In this document: positions 11,379-23,174 of the stretch, piece after piece | Layout: each line of letters opens with the position of its first letter | Numbering within the stretch: position 1 is the stretch's first letter | Origin: Astrocystis sublimbata | Lineage: Eukaryota; Ascomycota; Sordariomycetes; Xylariales; Xylariaceae | Length of the DNA: 64,000 nt | NCBI GenBank assembly: GCA_022453515.1 | Contig: JAJNNY010000008.1 | Coordinates: 496,001 to 560,000 of the forward strand | Reading direction: 5' to 3' | The notes under the pieces: generated by a model | What the model saw: the letters and a program-made list of their open reading frames with translations, nothing else | Databases searched by the model: none | Told to the model about the DNA's origin: nothing | Position numbers and translations under genes: made by a program

Positions 11379-12640
11379 ATGGACGCCTTCCACATGGACG
11401 ACCTTAGTTTTCTATCTTTTCCCCACGATGGATGGGTCTCTTCGCCGAGTGACCCAGATGTCACTCCCATAGACTCACCAGCCGGTTCGTCAAGTGTGAG
11501 TCGTGGTAGTACGACTGCCGACCAAACGAGGTTCAATAACAGCCACATCGCCTACGCTTCGGGACATAACCACACGAACACGGCTGCTCCCTTGAACACA
11601 GCAACCTCCTGCCGACAGATATACCTGCCCCAACCATCTTTTGGCGACTGCGGCAATGGTCTTGTTTATGGCCTCCCCATGGACACTCATCATGGCTCCG
11701 AATCTTATCTTGGTCTCCCGAATTCGATGGAGAATGTCACGCTACATCAGCCAAACAACCATCGTAACGGTGTGTCACCTCGATACCTCGGGAACGCTAA
11801 CCTGCCGGCTAATCAACCGGCGAACATCCCCGACGAGAAGAATACTTCGGTTTGGATCACTGGCCTACCACCTGATGTCGACCATAAAACCCTCTTGGGC
11901 TGTGTACGAGACTGTGGAAAGGTATATGCCACTGTCATCAACCCACCACGAGACAATCACATGACAGCGGCAAGCAAGATTGTCTTCTTCGATGTTGCCG
12001 GGGCTCAGAGTCTACTTAAACAAGCTCGTTTAGGCAGCTTCATTGTCGGCCGCCACCAGCCCCGAGTGATTCTCAATCGTATCAAGACCGCGGCACAGCC
12101 TTCGGGCTGTCAGAGCCGGGTACTCCATATTTCTGGCCCGCGCGAGATGGTCAACACGAATGAGCTTTCCACCTTGTTCCGTTCACATCACATTGTTTGG
12201 CAGGATGAAGAGGTCAATGTCATCTACGACAATGGGAATCACACTCAACTGGAGTGGCGATTTGGAAGTTACCGCTGTCAGGCTGACTTATGTCGACGGG
12301 TGATTCAAAAAGACATGAGCCGACAAGGCGTGAGAGTCGATTATGGCGTTGACCCGTGTGCAACTAAGCTAGGCAAGTACTCCCAACCCTTATTGAATTC
12401 ATATCTTGTTCGATATTGCTGACGATCAGCTACCTAGTTGAGCCCCTTGCTCCGGAGCCATCAACCAACGTTTACGCCCAGCAGCCTCAATCGACCCATG
12501 AATATGCAGCCCCATCCTCAACGCCGTACCAGACTTATCTACCAGCATTACAGACTCGGCCTTCATTTGTCCCACAAACTCGAACTTCATTTGGCTCACA
12601 GGCTCTGCCTCCGCATGTCTCGCAGGCTTTTGGCTATTAG
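11379..12640 (+). CDS. RRM-like RNA-binding protein of unknown role
   Basis: Two exons, 11379-12376 and 12430-12640, give 402 residues. The 53-nt intron starts GTACTC, has GCTGAC as branch point and ends ATCAG; splicing avoids a stop at 12420. The N-terminal 150 residues are Ser/Asn/Thr/His-rich and probably disordered. From about residue 160 an RRM-like fold begins: TSVWITGLPPDVDHKTLL resembles an RNP2 strand plus helix 1, and SKIVFFDVAGAQSLL an RNP1-like strand plus helix 2. A second, more divergent unit may start at SRVLHISGPREMVNT. The tail is Pro/Gln/Ser/Thr-rich. RNP aromatic residues are only partly conserved, so binding to RNA is inferred. Confidence 0.75.
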
Positions 12641-13728
12641 ACGCACAGAATCCACCTCTATGAAGTAATATGGCTCCGTGGGAGTCCCCAGAGTCCAACG
12701 TAAGAACGGTTAGATATCCAGTTGATGTGTCAGTCTATTAGATTACTGCCCACTCAAAGCGCGACCATTATCAATCGTGCTGCATCAATACATTGCAGCA
12801 TTGCTCAATCTATTCATTCTGGAAACAAAATAGGAGCTTGGGAAGGCTGGGGCTACAATAAAAGCCCAGAGGTTTCTTCGCTTCGACGCGAACCGGTCAA
12901 GAGAGTCCTTTGCCACGGAAGCCTACCAACATCCAGCACTCACGGGTAGTTGACATAAATATTAATTATTGGCCAGTCGGTCAGATAATCCTAATGCATA
13001 TGAAACACTTATCTGTTTTGGGTTGCATGACAACCTCAGAAGGAATGCATTCGGAATGTCCGACTTCTTGCATTTACATTAGTTTTAGCATGACAATCCA
13101 TTTTTACGTACATTCATCTGATATGGGAAATTATCACCATGTGACAAGTACACCATATGACCTGTGTTGTATTTGCAAGTCTTGGAGTTCCAGTCGCAAG
13201 ATATGACCGGGTCAGCAGCATTGCACTTAGTAGTAAAATGGCAACATCAAGTTGCAATTGCACTTGATGCAGTGGTTGACAGGCAGGGCAGGTGGCAGAG
13301 CTGCTGCCTGTCGTGATCATGAATTTAAGCACTTATTCACTGTTAGTGATTGACGTGATTACATAACCAACCATGTACAGTGCAAGAGAGGGCGCTTGGG
13401 CCAACCAAACCCCCACCTTCACGCAATGCTACCTAGGTACCTAGGTAGCCTCTAGGCAGCCCGAGAGCTTCGTCGCCCTACCTTACGTAAGGTATTGAAG
13501 CAGAGGTACGTACCATACGTACCAGTCAGTGCTGAGGCTCTTCTAGGTCGCATCATCATCGCCATTCCCCCAAACCGCCCATCCGCATAATCCCCAGTCC
13601 TCAAGCCCCTCGACAGCGCGTGCCGCCGCATCGACAACAGAGCGCAACGTATATGGTCCTTCTGCCCTGCGAGTTACCCCGTCGTCTGATTACGCCAATT
13701 CCCCCCTCTTCCACACACAAGCGACATC
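12641..13728. other. Intergenic region, includes the rpn5 promoter
   Basis: No gene is supported. Two overlapping copies of the TACCTAGGTA palindrome lie at 13430-13447, about 290 bp upstream of the rpn5 start. The stretch 13380-13720 is C-rich near the gene, as expected for a housekeeping promoter. Confidence 0.4.
13430..13447. repeat. Two overlapping TACCTAGGTA palindromes
   Basis: Perfect copies at 13430-13439 and 13438-13447 share two bases. They lie upstream of rpn5. Confidence 0.8.
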
Positions 13729-15405
13729 ATGGCCGAGACAGCTCTGAAGCCCGAGAAGGACTTCACCAAGGAGGCTGACCAGCAGATCCCCGACGCAGAG
13801 AAGCTTGCCAAGGTTTGCACTCGCTTCCCATACACCTGTCGCGCCTCGGACATCGCTGACACTGTATCCGCCAGAGTGACTTACAAGCGGCTATCGAAAA
13901 ACTCACCGTCTTCGAAAAACAAACCCGACAGGTCAGTGCTTCTTCTTGCTCTGCTCCTCCACCCGCATACCCCGTGACTGGTGCTCACCATGAATCCTCC
14001 TGCAGGCATCGGATCTAGCATCGACATCTCGGACTCTCATCGCCATATGCACGATCTGCAAGGATGCCGGAAACTGGAATCTGCTCAACGACCAGGTTCT
14101 GGTCCTATCCAAGAAGCATGGCCAGCTCAAACAGGCCATCACCAAGATGGTACAGACCGTCATGAGCTTCCTCGACAACACACCGAGCCTGGAGACGAAG
14201 TTGTCAGTAATCGAGACCCTGCGCACCGTCACAGAAGGCAAGATCTTCGTCGAGGTCGAGCGTGCCCGCGTGACCAAAATCCTATCAGACATCAAGAAGG
14301 AACAAGGAGACCTGAAGTCCGCAATGGAAACTCTGTGCGAGCTACAAGTCGAGACGTTCGGATCGATGGACAGGCGGGAAAAGACCGAGTTCATCCTTGC
14401 CCAGGTCGCCCTATGCATAGAGAACAACGACTGGACGCAAGCCGGCATTCTCAGCCGCAAGATTAGCACGCGGTATCTAGCGCGGAAGCCAAAGAAGACA
14501 CCAGAGCAGATCGAAAAGGAGAAGAAGGCTCGCGAAGAGAAAGAGAAACGGGGAGAGGAGGTCCCTCCGGAAGTGGAAGATGATACCACCGACCTCAAAC
14601 TGAAGTACTACGAGCAGCAGATCCTACTGGCCAAGCACGATGGAAAGTACCTCGATGTGTGCAAGCACTATAGACAGGTTCTTGACACCGAAGCTGTCGA
14701 GAATGATCCCTCGAAACTTCAACCGGTAGGCGCGCGACTGTCCCGAAATAAACGTCCTGCCACTTGTCACTAATGTCGCCCCAGGTCCTCCAACGCATCA
14801 TCTACTTCGTCATCCTCGCCCCGCATGATAACGAGCAGCACGACCTGTTACAGAGAATCTACCGCGACACTCGGAATGCACAGGTATCCGAGGACGCTGA
14901 ACTTCTCAAGCTCTTCACAATACACGAGCTCATGAGGTGGCCCGAAGTGTCGGAAGAGTACGGTCCTCACCTATGCAGCACCGATATTTTCGACAACCAG
15001 CCCAACAAGTCGTCAGACGAGCAGGCGCATCAGAGGTGGCAAGATCTGCGCAAACGTGTCATCGAGCATAATGTGCGTGTGGTAGCGAAGTATTACACTC
15101 GCATCGGTATGAAGCGCCTGACGCAGCTTCTCGATCTAACGGAAGACGAGACGGAGAAGTACATCAGCGAATTGGTGTGTTCCAAGACGGTGTTTGCTCG
15201 CATCGACCGACCCGCACGGATTGTCAATTTCGCCAAGCCACGGGACACTGATGATGTCCTCAACGAGTGGAGCCACAACATGAAGAGCCTGCTCGGGCTA
15301 CTGGAGCGTGTAGACCACCTCATCACCAAGGAGGAGATGATGGCGCGCATCCAGCCTGGCGCGGCGAGTGGCGGCAAGGAAAAGAAGAGCAAGAAAAAGG
15401 CATGA
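13729..15405 (+). CDS. rpn5: 26S proteasome regulatory subunit Rpn5 (PSMD12)
   Basis: This is a structural subunit of the proteasome lid; its PCI domain packs against other lid subunits, including the Rpn11 deubiquitinase module. Four exons, 13729-13812, 13875-13931, 14006-14725 and 14785-15405, give 493 residues, the usual length. All joins are phase 0. The N-terminal helical repeats include FEKQTRQ, KDAGNWNLLNDQVLVLSKK and a typical Rpn5 stretch MVQTVMSFLDNTP. A charged insert lies near residue 210 (KKTPEQIEKEKKAREEKEK). The PCI winged helix appears near the end (YYTRIGMKRLTQLLDLTE, SKTVFARIDRPARIVNF). The C-terminus is lysine-rich. It is convergent with the FSH hydrolase gene, with 270 bp between. 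Confidence 0.95.
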
Positions 15406-15675
15406 ACCAGGTAGTCAGGCTGAAATTCTCGCTATGCAACATACATACGAATGTACACTATGGAAATAGAGGCGGGGACAACTGTATGTAGCCTTGTAGA
15501 AAGCGTAACATGGTTATCTACAACGTGATGCTTCTAATCCCTCCTGATAGTCTATGTCGTGATCTCATCTATCTATATGCCCGTTTAAAACTATGAATGA
15601 GGGAGTCTTGGGCAATTCGCCTCACGGTTCCAACACAACCCAAGTCATTGCCCTCATTGCCCTAATTGCCCTCCT

Positions 15676-16690
15676 CTAAAGTGTTTGTTTCACTTGCTCC
15701 TCCTCCGCAGCTTCCACGCACCGCTGTCTCAACCACCCTGCAAGCGGCATGACCCAGTCCCGGGCAACAGGTACATAATGCCCCCCAGGGTGCGTCAGCA
15801 CCATGGGCTCCCGGCACCGCTCGATCAGCGCCTGGCTCCGTTTCTCCTCGACGACGGTGTCGAGGCCGCCGAGGAAGTGCAGGGTCGGCGTGGTGATGAC
15901 CGGATCGTACAGCCACTGCAGGTTCTGCGGCGGGGCGTGGAAGCCCGAATAGATGACGCCGAAACGGAGGGGTTGGTGGTTGTTTGCCGAGCGCAGGTCT
16001 GAGAGCCAGGACGATGTGTCGTCGGAGTTGTCAGAAGGGGTAGGGGTGTGGTGCGGGTGTTCTAGAGCTGCCGCCACCAAGGCGGCCATGCAGCCGCCTT
16101 GGCTGAAGCCGACGACCCCGTCCACGCCGCCCGACTCGGCGATCGTGGCAGCGATCTGCCGCATTCCGTCTGCGAAGCCGCGGTAGTCTCCGCTGGCTTC
16201 GTCTTTGCGGAACCACTGCGCTTGCTTCATTAGTACTCTTCGTCGTGGGAAGTAAAACAGGCCATGGTAAGCCCCATGTGCAAGAAGAACAGACAGACTT
16301 ACAGCCCAATTGTCCAAGTCGTCCTCACTGATAGCATCTGGCGACGGGTCCTCGGGCGGGACATAGCCCGGGATGTCCGAGGGACGCAGCCGGTGCGGCC
16401 CCGTCGGGAAGATCAGAGTCGGATGCAGGTCCAGCGGTGCAGGTGACAGAGCCTTAATGAGCAACTTGTTGAGGGCTTTGGTCTTGGCGGAGAAGAGCGA
16501 GCCTGACTGTGTGTAGCCTGTGTGGTGCATGTTAGCTTGCGCTCATCAAGAAGCGTGTTCAATACATACCGTGAAGCATCAGTATCTTCAGCTCTTTCTT
16601 GCCCTTGGGAATGCTGGACGCCTTCTTATCTTGGGCCGCCGGCGCCGGCACCGCGGCTCCTACTCCTGGCTGCTCCGCACTGGTCGCCAT
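15676..16690 (-). CDS. FSH-type serine hydrolase (FSH1/OVCA2 family)
   Basis: This is a small alpha/beta hydrolase, presumed esterase, of the family of serine hydrolases. Exons, 5' to 3': 16690-16570, 16517-16303 and 16215-15676, giving 291 residues. The catalytic triad is visible: nucleophile Ser in VVGFSQGG, Asp in FLGGLDTVV and His in HPGGHYVPV. The fold opens with KILMLHGYTQSG. Intron 2 (87 nt; GTAAGT, branch ACTAATG, acceptor GCGCAG) is a multiple of three with no stop, so its retention would insert 29 residues; splicing restores NWAWFRKDEAS, like the family. An upstream in-frame ATG at 16771 would add 27 basic, Ser/Phe/Arg-rich residues resembling a mitochondrial presequence, so dual targeting is possible. 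Confidence 0.88.
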
Positions 16691-17675
16691 GAAGGTATAT
16701 TTCCTACGAACGCACGCGGAGGAGGGTGATGCGGGGAAACGAAGCGAAGCGAGTCTGCTGAAATTCATCAATGCGAACGAGATGCATCAACCCGTTTCTA
16801 TATTTCTTTCGCGGCGGTGGGCTCATGTGAGGATGTTGCTTGCAGCATCGCGATTGGTCAGCATAGGCTGATTGATTCGAGCCGGCGTGACTGTTTCGGC
16901 CCGCAGTTGTTTGAAGGGTCCCGAGGTCCATATCTGAGCAAATACGAGAAACTGGAACTACATAGTGACACCGCCAGCAGAAGCTCCATAAACCTTGACG
17001 ATGGCATTCTTGTAGATTGTGTGTGCATTGACTGACATTGAGTCCTTTGCCACTCGCCTTGACTGAACTTCTGAGGCTAGCCCACGCCAAATGGTCAATG
17101 GGTCGCATTCATATGGCATATTACGTTTGGTCTCTCCTTTGGCTTTCGAGAGTCAAATCCGCCAGCACGGTTTTGTGTACAGATGGCATTGCACATCAAG
17201 AGCTGGCTGCGGCACATGTTGCACTTCCGGATTCAAAGGTACACAAGCATTTCTTACAACTACTGGTACTCAGTTGCGTGGTTCTGATGGTGCATCCGCC
17301 ATGAAGCACACGTTCGAGGGGTGGGTGAGTCGCAGCAACAGAGCAAGAAGCGAAAAATGACACCAAGTTTGAGGTAGCCGTGTTTATGCACATGGCCCAT
17401 CACAGATATTCCGCCATAACTGCCTGACTCGCGGGCGGCGAGGAGCACTCCATCATAATGAACCCTGGTCGAAATATCTCGCCGTACGGTTCGGTAAATG
17501 CAGCACAAGGGGGGTTTGGTATTTGTTGAGCGCGGATCTCGAATAGCCGCACGCTCCAGATCTATGATACAATGGAACTCATTCCAGCCTCGCCCGGACC
17601 TGGGATCGCTTCGGCCGTCTATCGTGCAAATCATCGGGTGCGCCTCATATTGTCGGGTTGAACCATACGCTCAGC
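16691..17675. other. Intergenic region
   Basis: The region lies between the 5' side of the FSH gene and the 3' end of atp18. I see no supportable gene; short frames on both strands overlap one another without family motifs. Confidence 0.4.
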
Positions 17676-18052
17676 TTAGTGACTGGACTTGGCGTTAGGG
17701 TTGCGGGGGTCGTTCTTCCACTCGTCGGCTGTGATATAAATGTTAATCTCTTGTCCACTTGCCCTGAGGCTGTCCTAGCGCGGGGAAGAACATACAAGCC
17801 ATCATGGCGTTCTGGGCGGAGTTGACACCAAAGGCAATGACCAGACCTGCAACGTTTGTTAGATCGCCCAATATTGGAGGGTTTAACCGGCTTTCCGGTG
17901 AGCGCGTTTCGTACCGGCAGCGAAGAAGGGGGCCAGCGGCTTCACTGTGAGAGGGATTAGTACGGCTGTCGCAAAGAAGGGTCTGGTGGGCCAATTGACG
18001 TACTGATGGGAGCCGGGAACTTCTTCAGCGGGTGGATTCCGAACCACATCAT
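17676..18052 (-). CDS. atp18: ATP synthase subunit j (mitochondrial Fo, Atp18)
   Basis: This tiny single-span subunit of the mitochondrial Fo sector lies in the inner membrane. It is cut into four small exons, 5' to 3': 18052-18004 (49 nt), 17944-17915 (30 nt), 17846-17796 (51 nt) and 17728-17676 (53 nt), encoding 60 residues. All three introns are GT-AG with TACTAAT/CTAAC-like or ATTAAC branch sites. Key stretches are HPLKKFPAPI, KPLAPFFAAGLVIAFGVN (membrane span), SAQNAMMA and the family hallmark EWKNDPRNPNAK. The methionine codon at residue 17 is split A/TG by intron 1. Two ATGs are adjacent at the start; the first is used here. No unspliced frame shows the protein, so simple ORF calling misses it. 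Confidence 0.9.
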
Positions 18053-19239
18053 CTTGGCGGTATTGAGAGGGAGGATTTGGGGTGTTGATGGGTAGGCTGG
18101 CGGAGTGGTTGGTTGAGGCGAGGCACGACGATAGCGGTGGGTGTCATTCACAATAGCGTTCGAGCGGTTTTCCCGAAGGCAAGCTCTGCTCAGCGGCGGC
18201 CGAGAGGAAGCCTGTGGCGGTGCTAATGTGGCTTGCGTCTTCTGGGATAAGATAGGTTAGGCCAGGGTCTTGTGGCGTGGCTGTGGCTGTTACTGGCTGT
18301 GGCTCGGGTGGCTCGAGTGGTGCTCGCCCGTTCATTTCTGCCGGGAGGTTCAGGCTGCCCGCTAGGCTTGGCCTGGGCTAGCTCTTGGACCCGAAGGTGG
18401 AATTGATGTCATCCCCAGATTGCCTGCGTTGGTGCTATCCGGATTCAGGATTCAGCTTCCGGGTGCCGGCCCAAGTGTACTAGGTAAGCTCTAGGGAGAT
18501 AGCTCCAACCGCCTTCTCCACCTACACCTTCCGCCTCCGCCTCCTACTCCTGTCCCACATCGCCCACCTCGCCCACCAGTCTCGCCAAGATCCTATGCGC
18601 AGGCGCCTGCGAGTGATGCACAGCGCCATTGCCCAGAAACAGACAGAGGCGAACGCGGGATTCTGGGGAAACACTGACCAGACGGTCCAGCTTGCCAGAT
18701 CGACGAACAAGCTTACTCTGATCCTCCTCACATGACGTTCAGCTCCGTTATCACAAGCTCTCGGCATTGATTTGCGGATTGCGGGGAAGCTCTGGGCGGC
18801 CAATTAGTTCGAGTTGCCTGGGCATCGCTGTTGTTTTCTCCTCACTCATACCTACCTACCTAGTCTTATGTACCTGGGTAGGCAGACACTGGCCTAGGTG
18901 AAGTTCTCCATTTCCACCTCACACTACACATCATCCAACAATCCGAAACCGCTGAACACACCATCTTGGCACTGAACACACGACGCGACCCATTCGCGAC
19001 GCACTGTCCCCTTGCCATCGTCTTCACCGTCCTCTCTTACCACCTTCTGCTCTTTCATCGGCCATTGTAGTCTTATTTTTTCTCTCACCACAACCAGAAG
19101 TTCTGCGTGCCCATTCTCTACCAGCTCTTTCACACCTTGGGCGTTTGATCTCATAGCTCCAACCAACCTCAAGGCTGTGTCTGTGTCACTCACTTCCTTC
19201 ATTCAATTTACTTCAGCGGTCGACATACCCTCTCCCAAT
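18053..19239. other. Divergent intergenic region between atp18 and the NIPSNAP gene
   Basis: No gene is supported. ACCTA/TAGGT words cluster near 18850-18900. The last 300 bp before 19240 are C/T-rich, typical of a fungal 5' leader. Confidence 0.4.
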
Positions 19240-20355
19240 ATGATCGCTCGAGGCATTGCACGCGCCGCGGCGCCCGTTCCCCGATCTCTGCGGGTTTTCA
19301 GCTCGACGGCTGCTCAGCACCGCACCCCGGCGCTAGCCGATATATCACCCACCGGAGTTGAGTCGTTCAACGCCAAACAGAAGGCATTCAGGGAAAATCT
19401 GGTCAAAGCTCAGCAGGAGAGAGATGCCAGTATGTCTGGTACTTTCGTCTGCCTCACTATCACACCCAATGAGCAAATACACTAACACTCCTCGTTTTAG
19501 GACAAAGAGCCGAGGTGGCCTCTAAAGTCGAAGGCTCCGACAAATCCGACGGAATACTCTCACGTGTCATCTACGGTACCAAAGAGGGCCGTGAACTGGA
19601 CGCACAGCTAGAGGCAAGCTTCTCAGCTGTCCTGGCTCGCGGCAAATATGTCCACTCGATCGTCTTCCACGAGGTCAAGTCGGATAAGGTGGACGAGTAC
19701 GTTGAACTTGTGGGTAACTGGTACCCCAAGATGGCTTCGATGGAGAAGAATAAGGTCAACTTGGTCGGAAGCTGGCGTACTGAAGTCGGTGATTGCGATA
19801 CATTCGGTATGCTTCCTGCTCTACGAGCCCCCCCTCCTCCGAAGGTTGTCTGGCTGCTAACGCATCACAGTCCACATCTGGGAATACCAGCGCTACCAAG
19901 GCTACCACGCTTCCTTGAACAACATCTCCAAGCAACCTGGGTTCGACGAATTCAACAAGAAGCTGAAGACTCTCATCAAGCACAAGCAGACCTCACTCAT
20001 GCAAGAGTTTTCTTTCTGGCCGACCACGCCACCCCGCAAGCTGGGTGGCGTGTTTGAGTTGCGTTCATACACACTGCATCCCGGCAACCTGCTGGAGTGG
20101 GAGACCCACTGGCGGCGCGGCCTGAAGGCTCGACGTGAAGTAATGGAGGGCGTGGGGGCTTGGTTTGTTCAGATAGGAGACTTGAACACCGTCCACCACC
20201 TCTGGCAATTTGCTGACCTCGAGGAGCGGAAGGTTCGCCGCGAGCAGAGCTGGAAGCAGGAGGGCTGGGCTGAGACCGTGCACAAGACCGTGCCCCTCAT
20301 CCAGACCATGAAGTCGAGGGTCCTGGTGCCGATGCCATGGTCGCCAGTTGCTTAG
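19240..20355 (+). CDS. NIPSNAP family mitochondrial protein
   Basis: This is a NIPSNAP-domain protein, a dimeric alpha/beta-barrel-like family associated with mitochondria. Exons 19240-19429, 19501-19806 and 19871-20355 give 326 residues. The joins restore ERDARQRAEVASKVEG and DCDTFVHIWEYQRYQGY. The N-terminus is Arg/Ala/Ser-rich without acidic residues for about 30 positions (MIARGIARAAAPVPRSLRV), a good mitochondrial presequence. Two NIPSNAP repeats are visible: one from about KYVHSIVFHEVKSDKVDEY to NNISKQPGFDEF, one from GGVFELRSYTLHPGNLLEWE to the C-terminus. The length fits fungal homologues. The exact biochemical function of fungal members is not established. Confidence 0.9.
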
Positions 20356-21678
20356 CTTATAGTCTGACTCTGACTGTATTTTTTTCTCTCATGATTGACG
20401 TTTATGCTTTAGGCGGATACTGACTTCAAGTATCTGCCGTCAAAACTTTGGAGTCCGGAATGAGGGACGGGGACGGGGATGTTATCAATTTGGCATACGG
20501 GCTCCGGCATGTCCGTCTACAAATTTGACGATTGTACAGTACCTACTGGACCTACTGGAGGCATGGACGGTACTTAGCACGTCGGGATCGAGCCTATGCC
20601 ATGGTTGAGACAGTCACTTTGCTTTCGATTGCTAGTTAGCCATACTCAGGAAGCCAGCAATTGCTTATTTGCACTAATTGTTTTAACACTCGCGTAGCCA
20701 CAAGCCATCGTGTATTTGGTCGTACGTTCGGAAGGTCTCGATCGTGGCCTGTGGACACACGCGTAACACCCTGGCCCCTGGGACCTGGCACACCTGGCGA
20801 GCTGTGGCCCGTGGCTGGATCACCAGAGGCTCCTAACCCCGCAGCTAGTCGTGCTAGTCTACCCCATGCTGCGGAGAAGGAACAGTGACCAATTACATGC
20901 TCCGCGTTGCGTGTAATCGTACACATTTACACTTGCACACAGATGGTCAAGTCCGCGACCGACGGGACAGGGCTGGCTGGGTCTTTCACATGTCGAAAGT
21001 GCAGTCCTCCGAATCTGGAACCATATATACCTGTGTTATCATGTTCTATTCCAGGCCTGGTCTTGTAATAGGTATGTTTGGTCAGTATGGTGATATTTGT
21101 ATTCATACTACCTATATAATCTCGACTATCGCTGCCTTTGAATCTTTAACGTTTGTTACTTTTACTTGCTAAGAGGGTATTAGTGTATGTAGATGCGATG
21201 ACGGCGTCGACGCTTCTTTGGTCTTTCTCCGCAGATGGGAAGTGGGTGCCGACCTCAAGGAGCTAGCTACATAAGGTACCTAGGTACCGAATCCGCTTCG
21301 AGCCCGATGGACGGGACAGCTGAGCCAGGCGTCCAGCATCCGGTCGGGTAACGAAGGACCTCGGGAAGTGGGCAGTGGCTCGCTTATCATCGGTCTCTGC
21401 TCAGGTGATCGGTTCTCCGTGTTTTTGGTAGGTGCCTAACCTAAGTATTTTAAGTGCATCGATGGGGATAATCCTTCAGTATTTACTGGCAACTGTAAAT
21501 AAGGGTATGATCATCTGAGTAGTAGGCAATGGTTGAAAATATTGGCCTGAGCCAAGCGTTACTGACTTCACTACGATACATCAATGACCATAACGTGAAA
21601 GCCCTCTGGACATGTAGTTGTGCAACAAATATTGTTTACAGCTATCCAATGCAACATTAGTCGGGAGAAAAAGTCAAC
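20356..21678. other. Convergent intergenic region
   Basis: The region lies between the 3' ends of the NIPSNAP and rav2 genes. I see no supportable gene. It contains one TACCTAGGTA palindrome (21277). Confidence 0.4.
21277..21286. repeat. TACCTAGGTA palindrome
   Basis: Perfect copy with flanking bases GG and CC, so the palindrome extends to GGTACCTAGGTACC. It is intergenic. Confidence 0.8.
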
Positions 21679-23174
21679 CTAGTCGGTGAATTCATCTCCC
21701 ATGACAGCAGCCAGGTTCCGCCGCGCTAGGTTAAGGGAGTTCGAGAGAGCGCTCAGTTTTGTGGATATGGACAACAAACATGGATCCGCGCTCTCGACGC
21801 GGACCTTCTCACGCACGTAGACCTTCCCAACCTCGCGGTTGCCTCCTCCTCTTCCTTCTCCTCCTGGCCCCCCTCCTCCTCCGCTGTGCGGGAAAGCCGG
21901 CTGGGAACCCGGCTGACTCCCGCTCTTGCCCGCCGACGCCAAAGCACGTGTCCCGCTCGTGGGGTACGCCTGGTGTTCCTGGCCCTGGGCATGACTAGTC
22001 TCTGCCGGAGGCGCAGAGGGGTCCGATTCGTGATGTGTGTATGTGAACACCTTGTCCGCCTCGTCGTGCTCCAGGCGCCTCGCCGTGCCGATGGCCAATG
22101 CAAGCTTGATGCCTAGATTCACAGGCGCGTCGGCGGGCTCGAGAGCCCGGAGGTGCAGCACAATACACGCGTCTTGGATGGTGATATGGAAGGACAACAC
22201 CTGGCTAAGAGGGGGCGAGAAGGAGGTCGAGGCAGCTGAGTATTGCGTCCAGTCGCTGTTCGTGACGCCGCTGCTGGTGGCCACGATGCTGGCCTCCGTC
22301 ACAGCTGTGGATGTGGCTGTGCCAGGCCTGCTTGCGTTCCCTGCAGACGGCGATTGTGCGGGCTTGAACTCGGTGATGTTGGTAGGCGACCCCTTGAGAA
22401 TGGCGGACGCCTCGTCGATGCCCTGGGCTAGGAGACGTAGTTGCGACGAGAGGAAGGTCGCGGTGGTCAAGTCATCGGCCTGGCTCCGGCCCTGGCCCTC
22501 GTTCTGACCCCTCCGCTCTACCTCGGCGAGGCATAGCCTTGCTAGATCCACGGCCTGCGTGAGCAGCGAGTTCAGCGTCACCAAGGGCGCCAGGTGGATC
22601 GGAAGCGTCGGATTGATGGTGATGGTCAACGGGGCCGTTGTCCGCAGCTTGGTGTGGATCGTCCCCTTGATTATGCGAGCGCCTACGCGCGTCACGTGGC
22701 CCTTCACCAGCTCGGCGCGTGGGGTGCTGAGCACGAGCGTGCTACCTGGGTCGATGGGAGGATCGAGGAGCGCGTAACATTCTTCCAGGCCGTTTCTCAG
22801 CGACCGAAGGGTTGCTTGTAATGAGTTGACGAGCCATGTCAACTCGCGTGCCTGTGTCGTTTGTGAGTGAGAGTGAGGTTGAGGATGATTTTGGGTGAGC
22901 GGTTGTTTGGGCGGTTGGGGAATGTTGGGTGAAGTGAGGGGAGAAAGGAGTTGAGTGTAGGTTCCCACCAAGACGAAGTCATCTTCCTCTTCATCCTCTA
23001 TATACATGATAAAATAGTGACAATTTTTTTCTCGTGATAGAAAGGGGTTTCGGCTATCAGACAAGGGACGGGGCAGATGAGGCAGCGTTCAGCATGTAAA
23101 AACCGTACCTGAGTAGCATCCTCCTCGATTTTAAGCTGTTCTGGCGCGATATGAGGCCAGATCTCGACAGACAT
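21679..23174 (-). CDS. rav2: RAVE complex subunit Rav2 / Rogdi homologue
   Basis: This subunit of the RAVE complex helps reassemble V-ATPase on vacuolar or endosomal membranes. Exon 1 is 23174-23109 (22 codons, MSVEIWPHIAPEQLKIEEDA) and exon 2 is 22851-21679, giving 412 residues. The join gives ATQARELTWLVNSLQATLR, matching the Rogdi start. The intron (257 nt, 22852-23108) is long for this window. Further Rogdi-like stretches are GLEECYALLDPPIDPGSTL, VTRVGARIIKGTIHTKLRT and a C-terminal helix KLSALSNSLNLARRNLAAV. An internal Gly/Ser/Pro-rich insert (about residues 300-370) looks disordered. The ATG at 23064 lies inside the proposed intron and would replace the conserved start with low-complexity sequence, so it is rejected. 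Confidence 0.85.
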
